Assembly (NCBI RefSeq): GCF_010365055.1
Contig: NZ_JAAFHA010000017.1
Span: 1-55,848, forward strand
Direction: 5' to 3'
Length of the DNA: 55,848 nt
Source of the DNA: Rhodoferax sp.
GTDB taxonomy: Bacteria > Pseudomonadota > Gammaproteobacteria > Burkholderiales > Burkholderiaceae_C
Part shown: positions 48,025 to 55,848 of the stretch, one piece after another
How the letters are laid out: each line of letters opens with the position of its first letter
How positions within the stretch are numbered: the first letter of the stretch is position 1
Position numbers and translations under genes: made by a program
The notes under the pieces: generated by a model
Database searches by the model: none
What the model saw: the letters and a program-made list of their open reading frames with translations, nothing else
What the model was told of the DNA's origin: nothing

Positions 48025-49647
48025 ATGAACCTCACCGAATCCCTGTTGCACGCCCTCAAGGCGCACGGCGCCCAGCAAATCTTTGGCATCCCCGGCGACT
48101 TTGCGCTGCCGTACTTTCGCATCATCGAACAGTCCGCCATCCTGCCGCTGTACACCTTGTCGCACGAACCGGGTGTCGGTTTTGCGGCCGATGCCTGTGG
48201 CCGCATCAGCGGGGGCCTGGGCGTGGCGGCGGTGACTTACGGCGCCGGCGCCTTCAACATGGTCAATGCGGTGGCCTCGGCGTATGCGGAACGGTCGCCG
48301 CTGGTGGTGCTGTCGGGCGGTCCCGGCAAGGGAGAATCGCAATCGGGGTTCTTGTTGCACCACCAAGCGAAAACCCTGGATTCGCAGTTTCAGATTTACA
48401 AGGAAATCACCTGCGACCAGGTTCGGCTCGATGACGCCGCGCGCGCGCCGGCCGACATCGCGCGCGCACTGGCCAATTGCCTGCGCCATTCGCAGCCGGT
48501 GTACATCGAAATTCCGCGCGACATGGTGGCCGAGCCCTGTTTGCCGGTGATGGCCGAGTCAGCCCCGGCGGTCGATCCCGATGCGCTCGACGCCTGCGTG
48601 ACAGAAATCTTGCAGCGCTTGGGCGCTGCCAGCGCCCCCGTGTTGATGGTCGGCGTCGAAGTGCGGCGCTTTGGGCTGGAAGCCAAAGTCGCCGAACTAT
48701 CACGCCGACTGGCCCTGCCAGTGGTCACCAGTTTCATGGGCATTGGCCTGCTGGCGCAAATTGAGGCCCCGCTGGTGGGCACCTACCTGGGAGTCGCCGG
48801 CCTGCCCGAGGTGACCCAACTGGTGGAGAACTCGGATGGTTTGTTCCTGCTCGGTGTGATCGTGTCGGACACCAATTTTGCCGTGTCGGAAAAGAAAATC
48901 GACATGCGCAAGACCATTGGCGCGCTGGCGGGTCAGGTCACGATGGGTTACCACACCTATTCCCACATACCGCTGGTGGCGCTGGTGGACCGCCTGCTGG
49001 AGCGGGTGCCCGCCACCGACAAGAAGTTTTCCGTCAAACGCCAGGCATTTCCGCATGGCCTGGTGGCGGACGCCGCGTCCATCACGCCGACCGACATTGC
49101 CACTGCCGTCAACGACCTGATGGCCGAGCACGGCAAACTGCCGATTGCCTCTGACATGGGCGACTGTTTGTTTACCGCGCTGGACATTGAGCACACGGCG
49201 CTGATCGCACCGGGCTATTACGCCACCATGGGTTTCGGTGTCCCGGCCGGGCTGGGCCTGCAAGCTGCGACCGGCGAGCGCCCGCTGATCCTGGTCGGTG
49301 ACGGCGCGTTCCAGATGACCGGCTGGGAGTTGGGCAATTGCCGACGCTACGGCTGGGACCCCATCGTGCTGGTGTTCAACAACGCCAGTTGGGAAATGCT
49401 GCGCACCTTCCAGCCCGAGTCTGACTTCAATGACCTGGATCACTGGGGTTTTGCCGACATGGCGGCCGGCATGGGCGGTGATGGCGTGCGCGTCAACACC
49501 CGCGCCGAGCTCAAAGCCGCGTTGGACAAGGCGATTGCCACCCGCGGGCGTTTTCAGTTGATCGACATCACGATCCCGCGCGGTGTGCTGTCAGATACGC
49601 TGTCGCGCTTTGTGGCAGGCGTCAAGCGGCTCAGCGCTGCGCAGTAG
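48025..49647 (+). CDS. ipdC: TPP-dependent indolepyruvate/phenylpyruvate decarboxylase
   Basis: A 540-residue thiamine diphosphate enzyme. Catalytic Glu48 is in LSHEPGVGFAADA and the TPP motif runs from GDG (425-427; LVGDGAFQMTGWELGNCRRY) to FNNASWEM. The N-terminal GAQQIFGIPGDFALPYFRII and GVAAVTYGAGAFNMVNAVAS closely resemble the Azospirillum phenylpyruvate/indolepyruvate decarboxylase. The product would be phenylacetaldehyde or indole-3-acetaldehyde, the latter an auxin precursor. It stands alone. Substrate preference cannot be settled from sequence, so the symbol is tentative. Confidence 0.85.
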   Translation: MNLTESLLHALKAHGAQQIFGIPGDFALPYFRIIEQSAILPLYTLSHEPGVGFAADACGRISGGLGVAAVTYGAGAFNMVNAVASAYAERSPLVVLSGGPGKGESQSGFLLHHQAKTLDSQFQIYKEITCDQVRLDDAARAPADIARALANCLRHSQPVYIEIPRDMVAEPCLPVMAESAPAVDPDALDACVTEILQRLGAASAPVLMVGVEVRRFGLEAKVAELSRRLALPVVTSFMGIGLLAQIEAPLVGTYLGVAGLPEVTQLVENSDGLFLLGVIVSDTNFAVSEKKIDMRKTIGALAGQVTMGYHTYSHIPLVALVDRLLERVPATDKKFSVKRQAFPHGLVADAASITPTDIATAVNDLMAEHGKLPIASDMGDCLFTALDIEHTALIAPGYYATMGFGVPAGLGLQAATGERPLILVGDGAFQMTGWELGNCRRYGWDPIVLVFNNASWEMLRTFQPESDFNDLDHWGFADMAAGMGGDGVRVNTRAELKAALDKAIATRGRFQLIDITIPRGVLSDTLSRFVAGVKRLSAAQ

Positions 49648-49703
49648 GGCACGCTTCAGTCGGCCCGGTCGGCAAGTTCAGCGGGCGTGGCGTTGTGACG
49701 TAA

Positions 49704-49768
49704 ATATATAAGAAACTGGCCTCCAGCCCTCGTCAATACTGGATATGTAGCTATCTAATCAATAGCTA
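49704..49768 (-). repeat. Dispersed repeat copy G
   Basis: On the minus strand TAGCTAC (49753-49747), 16 bases, AGGGCTGG (49730-49723), then TTTCTTATATATTT, which matches the tail of copy A. It begins with CTATTGATTAGA at its outer end. It occupies the gap between the convergent ipdC and amt genes. Confidence 0.75.
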
Positions 49769-49791
49769 ATGATGCATCGCCCGGGCCGGTC

Positions 49792-50994
49792 TCACCAATT
49801 GGCTTCGCGCTCGGGTGTGGCGCTGATCTTGTGAATGGACAGGTCGGCGCCGTCATATTCTTCTTCCTGGCTCAGGCGCAGCCCCATGGCGGCTTTGAGC
49901 CCGGCATAGATGATGAGTCCGCCCGCCGCGGCCCACGTCACCCCTATGGCGGTGCCAATCAGTTGCGCGCCCAGATGCACGCCGCCCAGGCCGCCCAGCG
50001 CCTTGGTGCCAAAAATGCCGGCCGCGATGCCGCCCCAGGTGCCGCACAAGCCGTGCAAAGGCCACACGCCCAGCACATCGTCAATCTTCCACTTGTTTTG
50101 CGTCAGCGTGAACATGCGCACAAACAGCGCACCGGCCACCGCGCCCACCACCAGTGCACCCAAGGGGTGCATCAGGTCGGAGCCGGCACAGACGGCCACC
50201 AGCCCCGCCAGGGGCCCGTTGTGCACAAAGCCGGGGTCATTTTTGCCCGCCACCAGGGCCGCCAGCGTGCCGCCCACCATCGCCATCAGCGAGTTCACCG
50301 CCACCAGACCCGAGATTTTGTCCAGCGTTTGCGCGCTCATCACGTTGAAGCCAAACCAGCCCACCGTCAGCACCCAGGCGCCCAGCGCCAGAAACGGAAT
50401 GCTCGATGGCGGATGCGCCGAAATGCCGCCATCCTTGCGGTAGCGGTTGGCGCGCGCGCCCAGCAAGATCACGGCGGGCAGAGCAATCCAGCCGCCCACC
50501 GCGTGCACCACCACGCTGCCGGCAAAGTCATGAAACTCGGCGCCGGTGACGCTCTTGATCCAGCCCTGTACGCCAAAATGCTGGTTCCAGGCGATACCCT
50601 CGAAAAACGGGTAAACCAAGCCGACGATGACCGCCGTGGCGATCAGTTGCGGCCAGAATCGGGCGCGCTCGGCAATGCCGCCCGAAATGATGGCCGGAAT
50701 GGCGGCGGCAAACGTCAGCAAGAAAAAGAACCTGACCAACTCGAAGCCATTCTTGGCGGCCAGCTGCTCGGCGCCGACAAAGAAGTGGGTGCCATAGGCC
50801 ACGCCATAACCGACCAGAAAATAGGCGACGGTCGAGACGGAGAAGTCCACCAGAATCTTGACCAGCGCATTGACCTGGTTCTTGCGGCGTACCGTGCCGA
50901 GCTCCAAAAATGCAAAACCAGCGTGCATGGCCAGCACCATGACGGCGCCGAGCAAGATGAACAAGGTGTCGGCGCCCTGTTTGAGTGCTTCCAT
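49792..50994 (-). CDS. amt: Ammonium transporter
   Basis: A 400-residue Amt-family channel of the inner membrane. The start ATG complementary to 50992-50994 has AGAGG upstream; the frame runs further but without family similarity. About 11 helices are present. The pore twin histidines are His164 (SVVVHAVGGWIALP) and His314 (VWPLHGLCGTWGG). The N-terminus, with MHAGFAFLELGTVRRKNQVN, belongs to Amt variants without a signal peptide. No glnK is adjacent, though glnK-amtB pairing is common. The 3' end faces repeat copy G. Confidence 0.92.
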   Translation of the reverse strand: MEALKQGADTLFILLGAVMVLAMHAGFAFLELGTVRRKNQVNALVKILVDFSVSTVAYFLVGYGVAYGTHFFVGAEQLAAKNGFELVRFFFLLTFAAAIPAIISGGIAERARFWPQLIATAVIVGLVYPFFEGIAWNQHFGVQGWIKSVTGAEFHDFAGSVVVHAVGGWIALPAVILLGARANRYRKDGGISAHPPSSIPFLALGAWVLTVGWFGFNVMSAQTLDKISGLVAVNSLMAMVGGTLAALVAGKNDPGFVHNGPLAGLVAVCAGSDLMHPLGALVVGAVAGALFVRMFTLTQNKWKIDDVLGVWPLHGLCGTWGGIAAGIFGTKALGGLGGVHLGAQLIGTAIGVTWAAAGGLIIYAGLKAAMGLRLSQEEEYDGADLSIHKISATPEREANW

Positions 50995-51352
50995 GAAAAC
51001 CTCTTGGGATGAAATGAGTTGAATTGGTGCGCTGACTTGGCGAAAACGCGAAATGCACCAATTTAAAGCAAAAACCGAGCCAGGACAAAGACGGCAAACC
51101 CATCGCTGCGCAAATGATGACTCAAATCGGCGCCATTCCGGCGGGTTCACATCGTCTTGGCAAGACATCCAGTGACCGGGACAGGCTCGCCCGCCCTTCT
51201 TGATAGTTGTCAATATGTTACTAAATATTGCAAATTGGTAACAGAGTGATACGAATTGTCAATAGAAATGACCTCGCTTCTCTCTAAATTGACCTGGCGC
51301 CTGAACCACAACCTGTTGGCCTGATGGCGCTAGGGCATTCAATTGGGAAAAC
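50995..51352. other. AT-rich divergent intergenic region
   Basis: A 358-bp gap between amt and the PEP-CTERM gene. The part nearest amt is ordinary. At 51200-51270 it is AT-rich and contains a direct repeat TTGTCAATA (51207-51215 and 51256-51264) and an inverted repeat TGTTAC-N16-GTAACA (51216-51243). These may be binding sites controlling either gene. I see no gene in the gap. Confidence 0.55.
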
Positions 51353-53272
51353 ATGATGAACAAATATGCGGGGCTGAAAACCGACTTGCGGGGGATTGAC
51401 GCCATGGCGGCTGTTGATGCATCCGAATTTAAGAACAGGCAGGAGAAATCAAACACAAGGAGACATCTGGTAACAAATAGAATTTTCTCGTTAGGCGTGC
51501 TATCGGTAGCTCTCGGCAGTATTTTTTGCGCACCCGGCGTGGCCGCAGCGCCGATGTTGAGATGGGCCACAGTTGCCAATAACGGAACAAGTGCGCCGGA
51601 CTTGGTAAGCGGTGAGAAGTTTTTCAGCTACAACCAGCCCTCGATCAATGACGCCGGCTTGCTCGTGTTCCGGGCGCGTGCCCGCGCGCCTGTGGGCGGT
51701 GAAGGGGGCGGGGGAGGCGGGGGCGGTGAGCCGGTTCGCGGGGTCTTCGCCCGGGACATGTCCGTTGCCAACGCGCCGGTCACGACCATCGCCAGCAACA
51801 AGGCGCCATTCGATGTGGTGCCAGCTCCTAACAACATCACCAATCCCGGGCCAGCCACCTTCAACGAGTTTCCGGCTTTCCCGCGCATCGACGCCCGCTC
51901 CAGCATGGCGGCGTTCCGCGGCCAGTCCACGCCGGCGTTCGAGTACCAGAACGGCGTCAACCCGGATGGCACGGCGATCACCACCCGGGGCGGCACGTCC
52001 GGCGTGTACACCAATCCGACTGGCCCCTTGATCACCGGCGCCAGTCTGTTGGGCAACGTCAACAACACTGTCTATCCGTCGAATCCCGACCTCAGTTACT
52101 TTCAGGTACCGGGGACGACCCCCGGTACCCGGTTCGATCAGTTCCCCGGCTCGCCAACGGCCACCGGCAACACGGTGGCCTTCAAGGGCAACTGGACCGA
52201 CAGCGGCGGTGTCGGTCAGACCGGCATCTATTACCGCGATGTCATTGCCGCTGGCGGCCGGTCGCCGGTCTACAAGATTGCCTCCAGCGGCGATGCGATC
52301 CTGGACAACAACGGCAACCCGGTCCTGGACGGCACCGGCAACGCGGCCAAGTTCGGCTCCACTGCGCCGCCCAGCGCATCAGATGGCCGGGTGGTGTTCA
52401 CCGGCCTTGATAACGAAGATGCCCCCACCGCGGGCGGCATCTTCGTCAGCTCGCTGGCAGACCCGCTGCACACGCTCAAGTCACTGGTGAGCCTGGGGGT
52501 CACAACCGTGGGCGATGCGCTCGGCTCGGTGTTCAAGACCGTGGGCGAAGGCCTCTCGTTCGATGGCAAGAACGTCGGATTTTGGGGTTCCTGGGGCGAC
52601 ACGACCCGGGCTGTCACGGTCAATTGTTCGAGCGACGGCAATGCCGCGATCAAGGCGGCCTGTCTGGCCCAGGACACCAATGGAACGGCTGGCGACGGCA
52701 TCTACGACTTCGCAGTGCCCGAGCACCAGGGCATCTTCATGGCCGACACCGACACCGGCGCCATCTCCATGATGGCGCAGACTGGCTCGCAGTTCGCAGA
52801 CTTCCTATTCTGGACGTTTTCGGGGGCGCCAAGCGACTCGGGTGGGGACGGCACCGATGACCGAGAGCCGCCACGGTGGCGCTCGTCGGCGTTTGTGGCT
52901 GTGGACGATCTCAACGCCATCTTCAAGGCACTGAGCAGCGGCGGCGAGACAGGCTTGTATGGCAACTTCGGCAACGACGTCTTCACGATCCTTGAGACCG
53001 GTATGGACGGAAGCCTTGTCGACGCGAACGCCTCGGGCATGCAGATCACGTCCCTCGGCATCGAACGCGACGGTTTCCGCAATGGCTGGCTTGCCATTAA
53101 CGCAGGCATGGCGAACGCGGAGGAAAGCTGGTCAGGCGTGTATGTCAACCGTATTCCTGAACCGTCCGTGGGTGCGCTGATGGTGCTGGCACTGGGTGCG
53201 CTGGCCTTGTCAAGGCGCCGCCGCGCGGGCCCGTCTGGCAGCTTCAAGTCTGACGCGTTGGGTAACGCCTGA
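51353..53272 (+). CDS. PEP-CTERM sorted exported protein with repeats
   Basis: A 639-residue exported protein. The signal region is unusually far in (h-region about 44-58, cleavage near Ala66). The C-terminus has the full PEP-CTERM sorting signal: IPEPS (601-605), a hydrophobic stretch (606-620) and four Arg (621-624), followed by an atypical 15-residue tail. Such proteins are processed by exosortase and linked to exopolysaccharide production. At least six internal stretches share a pattern of the type D-x-G-x-V-x-F (SINDAGLLVFRAR, SASDGRVVFTGLD, LSFDGKNVGFWGS, VDDLNAIFKAL), suggesting a beta-propeller. Eight consecutive Gly lie near residue 120. A strong terminator follows. Confidence 0.85.
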   Translation: MMNKYAGLKTDLRGIDAMAAVDASEFKNRQEKSNTRRHLVTNRIFSLGVLSVALGSIFCAPGVAAAPMLRWATVANNGTSAPDLVSGEKFFSYNQPSINDAGLLVFRARARAPVGGEGGGGGGGGEPVRGVFARDMSVANAPVTTIASNKAPFDVVPAPNNITNPGPATFNEFPAFPRIDARSSMAAFRGQSTPAFEYQNGVNPDGTAITTRGGTSGVYTNPTGPLITGASLLGNVNNTVYPSNPDLSYFQVPGTTPGTRFDQFPGSPTATGNTVAFKGNWTDSGGVGQTGIYYRDVIAAGGRSPVYKIASSGDAILDNNGNPVLDGTGNAAKFGSTAPPSASDGRVVFTGLDNEDAPTAGGIFVSSLADPLHTLKSLVSLGVTTVGDALGSVFKTVGEGLSFDGKNVGFWGSWGDTTRAVTVNCSSDGNAAIKAACLAQDTNGTAGDGIYDFAVPEHQGIFMADTDTGAISMMAQTGSQFADFLFWTFSGAPSDSGGDGTDDREPPRWRSSAFVAVDDLNAIFKALSSGGETGLYGNFGNDVFTILETGMDGSLVDANASGMQITSLGIERDGFRNGWLAINAGMANAEESWSGVYVNRIPEPSVGALMVLALGALALSRRRRAGPSGSFKSDALGNA

Positions 53273-53319
53273 TACTTTCACTTACCCGCGGCATTGAGCA
53301 ACCTCAACAAAGGCTGGGG

Positions 53320-53369
53320 CGTCCGTTAGCAGAATCAATTGCATTGATCTGTTAGCGGACGTTTTTTTT
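53320..53369 (+). terminator. Intrinsic terminator of the PEP-CTERM gene
   Basis: CGTCCGTTAGCAG pairs, with two G-U wobbles, to CTGTTAGCGGACG; the inner ATCAAT/ATTGAT arms close on a TGC loop. Eight T (53362-53369) follow directly. Confidence 0.85.
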
Positions 53370-53411
53370 CGGGGTGAGCACGCCTCACCATTTTTTCACC
53401 AGGAGCGAAGC

Positions 53412-53852
53412 ATGAAGACACGAAAAACCAGTATGACCCGATTGGCACTGGTCGGCGCAGCCTCACTGTTGGCCGTCGGGATGAGCGTCAGTGCCATGGC
53501 GCAGGACCAGACCCGGGACAAAACGCAGGACCAGACTCGGGACCAGGACAGGGACCGCCTGCAGGACCCCATCTACGGCAGTCAGTTGATGACGCTGCAA
53601 GAGCGCAACGAATACCAGGCCAAAATGCGCGGCCTCAAGACGGCGCAAGAGCGCGAGGCCTACCGGCTGGAGCATCACAAACAAATGCAGGAACGGGCCA
53701 AAGTCAGGGGCGTCACGCTGCCTGAAACCCCGCCAGGCCAGCGTCCGGTGATGGGCTCGGGTCCCGGGGCCGGCCCCGGCTCCGGCGCAGGCATGGGGGC
53801 TGGCGCGGGTGGGGGCATGGGTGGCGGTGCTGGCCCTGGCGGGAAAAAATAG
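53412..53852 (+). CDS. Exported Gly-rich protein of unknown function
   Basis: A 146-residue protein with a signal peptide (about 1-30, ending SAMAQ). After it comes a repetitive charged stretch (DQTRDKTQDQTRDQDRDR), then a conserved-looking helical segment DPIYGSQLMTLQERNEYQAK followed by REAYRLEHHKQMQERAKVRG. The last 30 residues are almost only Gly, Ala, Pro and Met. I have seen similar helical periplasmic proteins in betaproteobacteria but know no function. CAGGAGCGAAGC precedes the ATG. Confidence 0.82.
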   Translation: MKTRKTSMTRLALVGAASLLAVGMSVSAMAQDQTRDKTQDQTRDQDRDRLQDPIYGSQLMTLQERNEYQAKMRGLKTAQEREAYRLEHHKQMQERAKVRGVTLPETPPGQRPVMGSGPGAGPGSGAGMGAGAGGGMGGGAGPGGKK

Positions 53853-53978
53853 GCCCGTCCTGCCGTAGAGTGGTTGGTCGTTGATTTGACCGCATCGGTC
53901 AGATGTAAGCTTGTGATTTGTTCCTGCCCATGGAGGCAGGCGCCCGGGCGTGCCGCTCATCAAGGCTAACATCGGACG

Positions 53979-54542
53979 ATGGAAGCTTTTCTCGTTTCAA
54001 CCGGTATCGTGACCTTGGCCGAAATGGGTGACAAGACCCAATTACTCGCACTCCTGCTGGCGGTGCGCTTTCGCCAGCCTTGGCCGATTGTGCTGGGCAT
54101 CTTTGTCGCCACCCTGGCCAACCACGCCCTGGCCGGTGCCGTCGGCGCCTGGGTGACCACCGTGCTGGGGCCGGATGTGCTGCGCTGGGTGCTGGGCGGC
54201 TCGTTCATCGCCATGGCGGTCTGGATGCTGATCCCCGACAAACTCGACGACGACGAGACCCCGAGCGCGCCGCGTTTCGGCGTGTTTGGCACCACGGTGA
54301 TCGCTTTTTTTCTGGCCGAAATGGGGGACAAAACCCAGGTCGCCACCGTCATGCTGGCGGCGCAATACCACGCTTATTTTTGGGTCATTGCCGGTACCAC
54401 GCTGGGCATGATGCTGGCCAATGCGCCAGTGGTCTGGCTGGGTGAACGCATGACACGAGTGCTGCCGCTGCGCGCGGTGCATGTTGTGTCTGCCGTGATC
54501 TTCTTGGGTTTGGGGCTGGCCGCCTTGCTGGGGTGGATTTAA
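53979..54542 (+). CDS. UPF0016 (GDT1/TMEM165-type) membrane transporter
   Basis: A 187-residue inner-membrane protein made of two repeats, each with the hallmark EMGDKTQ motif (LAEMGDKTQLLALLLAVRF and LAEMGDKTQVATVMLAAQY). About six to seven helices. Family members move Mn2+ or Ca2+; bacterial examples export manganese. The acidic linker KLDDDETP joins the halves. The 126 bp upstream contain a CCTGCC/GGCAGG hairpin but not a layout I can identify as the yybP-ykoY manganese riboswitch that precedes some relatives. Confidence 0.9.
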   Translation: MEAFLVSTGIVTLAEMGDKTQLLALLLAVRFRQPWPIVLGIFVATLANHALAGAVGAWVTTVLGPDVLRWVLGGSFIAMAVWMLIPDKLDDDETPSAPRFGVFGTTVIAFFLAEMGDKTQVATVMLAAQYHAYFWVIAGTTLGMMLANAPVVWLGERMTRVLPLRAVHVVSAVIFLGLGLAALLGWI

Positions 54543-54608
54543 ACCCTGGCGCTCAGGCGACGAGCAGCGGCGCAACGTGCGATGACGGCGCCGGTCTGTG
54601 AAGGCCGA

Positions 54609-54776
54609 TCAACCGCCTTTTTTGCAGCGCTTGCCGGGGTTCTTCTTGTTGTTGGTGGCGACGCCGCGCTCCAGGCTGCGCATCTGGCCGTGACCGGCGG
54701 TGTAGCACACGCCTTTGGGGGCGACAGGACGGGGGCTGGCTTTGCGCTCAGCTTCGGTACGAAATTCTTTGGCCAT
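54609..54776 (-). CDS. Small basic protein, 55 residues
   Basis: A short frame starting at the ATG complementary to 54774-54776, preceded by TGGAGTATTTC, a well-spaced Shine-Dalgarno. The product begins MAKEFRTEAERKASPRPVAP, is strongly basic, and ends NKKNPGKRCKKGG with a stop at 54609. It has two cysteines (Cys24, Cys51), a conserved-looking GVCYTAGHGQMRSLERGV core and no membrane segment. I do not recognise the family. Codon choice and the ribosome binding site make it likely to be real. It lies 79 bp downstream of the DUF6172 gene on the same strand. Confidence 0.65.
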   Translation of the reverse strand: MAKEFRTEAERKASPRPVAPKGVCYTAGHGQMRSLERGVATNNKKNPGKRCKKGG

Positions 54777-54855
54777 GAAATACTCCAGATAGTTTTAAAA
54801 AACAGGCGATTATCCCCGCATTGGGGATTGGGCGGCGAGCCCGGCTTGGTTTGCC

Positions 54856-55179
54856 TTAGGCGTGATCGCTTGGGTCAGCGGCGTCAGCCCCGGACGCGCG
54901 CGCCGCGCGGTGGCCGGGTTTGGCCAGCAGCTCCAGGTAAAACGCATCACCACCCTCTTTGGCGAGCGCATCAATCAACTCGGTGATCGTGGCGAAGTGG
55001 ACCACCGTGGCACTCGCTTCGTCGCTGCCAAACTTGCAGTCAAAATCCCAGTAGTCCACGCCTTCGGGCAGCGGCACGCGCCGTTGCCGTTTGACGTACT
55101 TGCGGATCTCGTGCTTGGTGGCTTCCAGCACCCGGTCACGGTTTTTGCCTTCAATGTCTAATTTGAACGTCTTTTTCAC
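54856..55179 (-). CDS. DUF6172-family protein
   Basis: A 107-residue cytoplasmic protein beginning MKKTFKLDIEGKNRDRVLEA, then THEIRKYVKRQRR-like basic sequence, VDYWDFDCKFG and the C-terminal FATITELIDALAKEGGDAFY. This matches the conserved DUF6172 family as I know it; no function is established. The last 20 residues are Ala-rich and probably variable. A small basic-protein gene follows on the same strand. Confidence 0.8.
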   Translation of the reverse strand: MKKTFKLDIEGKNRDRVLEATKHEIRKYVKRQRRVPLPEGVDYWDFDCKFGSDEASATVVHFATITELIDALAKEGGDAFYLELLAKPGHRAARASGADAADPSDHA

Positions 55180-55288
55180 GCTGGCTTTCTCAAAAATTTA
55201 TGCGGCACCGCCCCACCCGGGGCGTGATTCGCGAACCCTTGATTATGCGTTGACGGCTTAGCCGCGGTGCCCTGCGGCCACGCGCGCT

Positions 55289-55848
55289 TCAGGCCTTGGC
55301 ACTCCTGGGCGTCGCGCGGGCGATGAGGGCGCCGGCATCAATGCCGCGCGGCAGGGTGCCGTAGTTGTGCTGGCCGACCTGCCCCAGGCGCGACTGGCAG
55401 AAGGTCTCGCTCACCAACGCCGGGGCGTGGCGCACCAGCAAGGAGGCCTGCAGCGCCAGCGCCATGCGGTCCACCACGTCACGCGCGCGGTATTCAAAAT
55501 CGCGCAAGTCTTTCAGATCGGTCGCCAGCGCGGCGATATGCTGGTCCAGCAAGGCTTGCTCGCCGCGCGCCAGGTTCACTTCGGCAAAAAAAGCGTCCAG
55601 CACAGCCGGTGTTTTTGACAGGGCGCGCAGCACGTCCAGACACTGCACATTGCCGCTGCCCTCCCAGATGGTGTTCACGGGCGCCTCGCGGTACAGGCGT
55701 GGCATCATGCTGTCTTCCATCACGCCGCTGCCGCCAATGCACTCCATGGCTTCGTAGGCATGGTTGGGCGTGCGCTTGCAGATCCAGTATTTGCCCACCG
55801 CCGTGACCAGGCGCACCAGCAGGTCTTCCTGTTCATTGGCGCGGTTGT
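55289..55848 (-). CDS. Acyl-CoA dehydrogenase, AidB-like, 5' part beyond window
   Basis: The frame is open from the window edge to the stop at 55289, giving the C-terminal 185 residues of a longer enzyme. KYWICKRTPNHAYEAMECIG, GSGVMEDSMMPRLYREAPVN and TIWEGSGNVQCLDVLRALSK are characteristic of the AidB branch of acyl-CoA dehydrogenases, with the FAD-binding Arg and the IWEGSGN loop. AidB is a flavoprotein of the alkylation response in enterics; isovaleryl-CoA-type activity is reported for the fold. Assignment beyond the family is uncertain since the N-terminus is missing. Confidence 0.85.
   Translation of the reverse strand, partial: NRANEQEDLLVRLVTAVGKYWICKRTPNHAYEAMECIGGSGVMEDSMMPRLYREAPVNTIWEGSGNVQCLDVLRALSKTPAVLDAFFAEVNLARGEQALLDQHIAALATDLKDLRDFEYRARDVVDRMALALQASLLVRHAPALVSETFCQSRLGQVGQHNYGTLPRGIDAGALIARATPRSAKA

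Noticed and set aside
53855..53978. Possible yybP-ykoY manganese riboswitch before the UPF0016 transporter
   Set aside because: Some relatives have one, and hairpins are present here, but I cannot match the conserved loop sequences of that riboswitch. A covariance-model search would decide.
54582..54986. Plus-strand frame of 134 codons near the right end
   Set aside because: It overlaps two better-supported minus-strand genes (54609-54776 and 54856-55179) and has no family features.

Overview
The window looks like a chromosomal stretch of a high-GC betaproteobacterium of the Comamonadaceae, most plausibly Rhodoferax-like. This is inference from protein family character, the PEP-CTERM protein, the glycogen cluster, and a dispersed 50-65 bp repeat of the kind I associate with that family. 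There are no rRNA or tRNA genes, CRISPR arrays, integrases or transposases; apart from two gene relics and the small repeats this reads as core and semi-core chromosome.

Layout. 1-386 is the start of a secreted Gly/Ser-repeat protein on the minus strand. 544-2591 is an OmpR/EnvZ-type two-component pair, followed by DAHP synthase (aroG) and an SLC6-type Na+-dependent transporter. 5197-10005 holds a CoA-transferase, a divergent HpaR-like MarR regulator with two perfect 14-bp palindromes before its start, and a polar amino acid ABC importer. 10119-18536 carries a Sel1/SLT lytic transglycosylase, glutathione peroxidase, a VOC protein, an EamA exporter, lplT, alr, a degenerate HD-GYP protein and cbpA-cbpM. 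18528-23572 encodes two overlapping P-type ATPases. 24166-24987 is hpaI.

The most interesting region is 25225-27882. A perfect FNR/ANR box stands at the spacing of an FNR-activated promoter before three tightly linked genes: a membrane-anchored FAD/NAD/[2Fe-2S] reductase, a small membrane protein with a two-heme cytochrome b histidine pattern, and an anchored octaheme cytochrome c. Together they look like an oxygen-regulated route for electrons from cytoplasmic NAD(P)H across the inner membrane to the periplasm. The cytochrome c gene has an apparent 2-nt frameshift between hemes 1 and 2.

From 28018: radA, a glycine-zipper protein, a cytochrome b561 relic, a wax-ester synthase/DGAT, ilvE, an NDUFS6-like zinc finger, waaF, a second two-component pair (34632-36619), and a leftward glycogen cluster glgX-malQ-glgC-glgA-glgP (45703-36688) preceded by ampG. 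glgB is not present. From 47111: an M48 peptidase, an ipdC-like decarboxylase, amt, a PEP-CTERM protein, a Gly-rich periplasmic protein, a UPF0016 transporter, a 55-codon basic protein, a DUF6172 protein and the end of an AidB-like acyl-CoA dehydrogenase.

A repeat family with core TAGCTAC, 16 variable bases, then RGGGCTAG (five clear copies, one degenerate) runs through the window. Two copies supply the stop codon of the adjacent gene and one lies inside alr.
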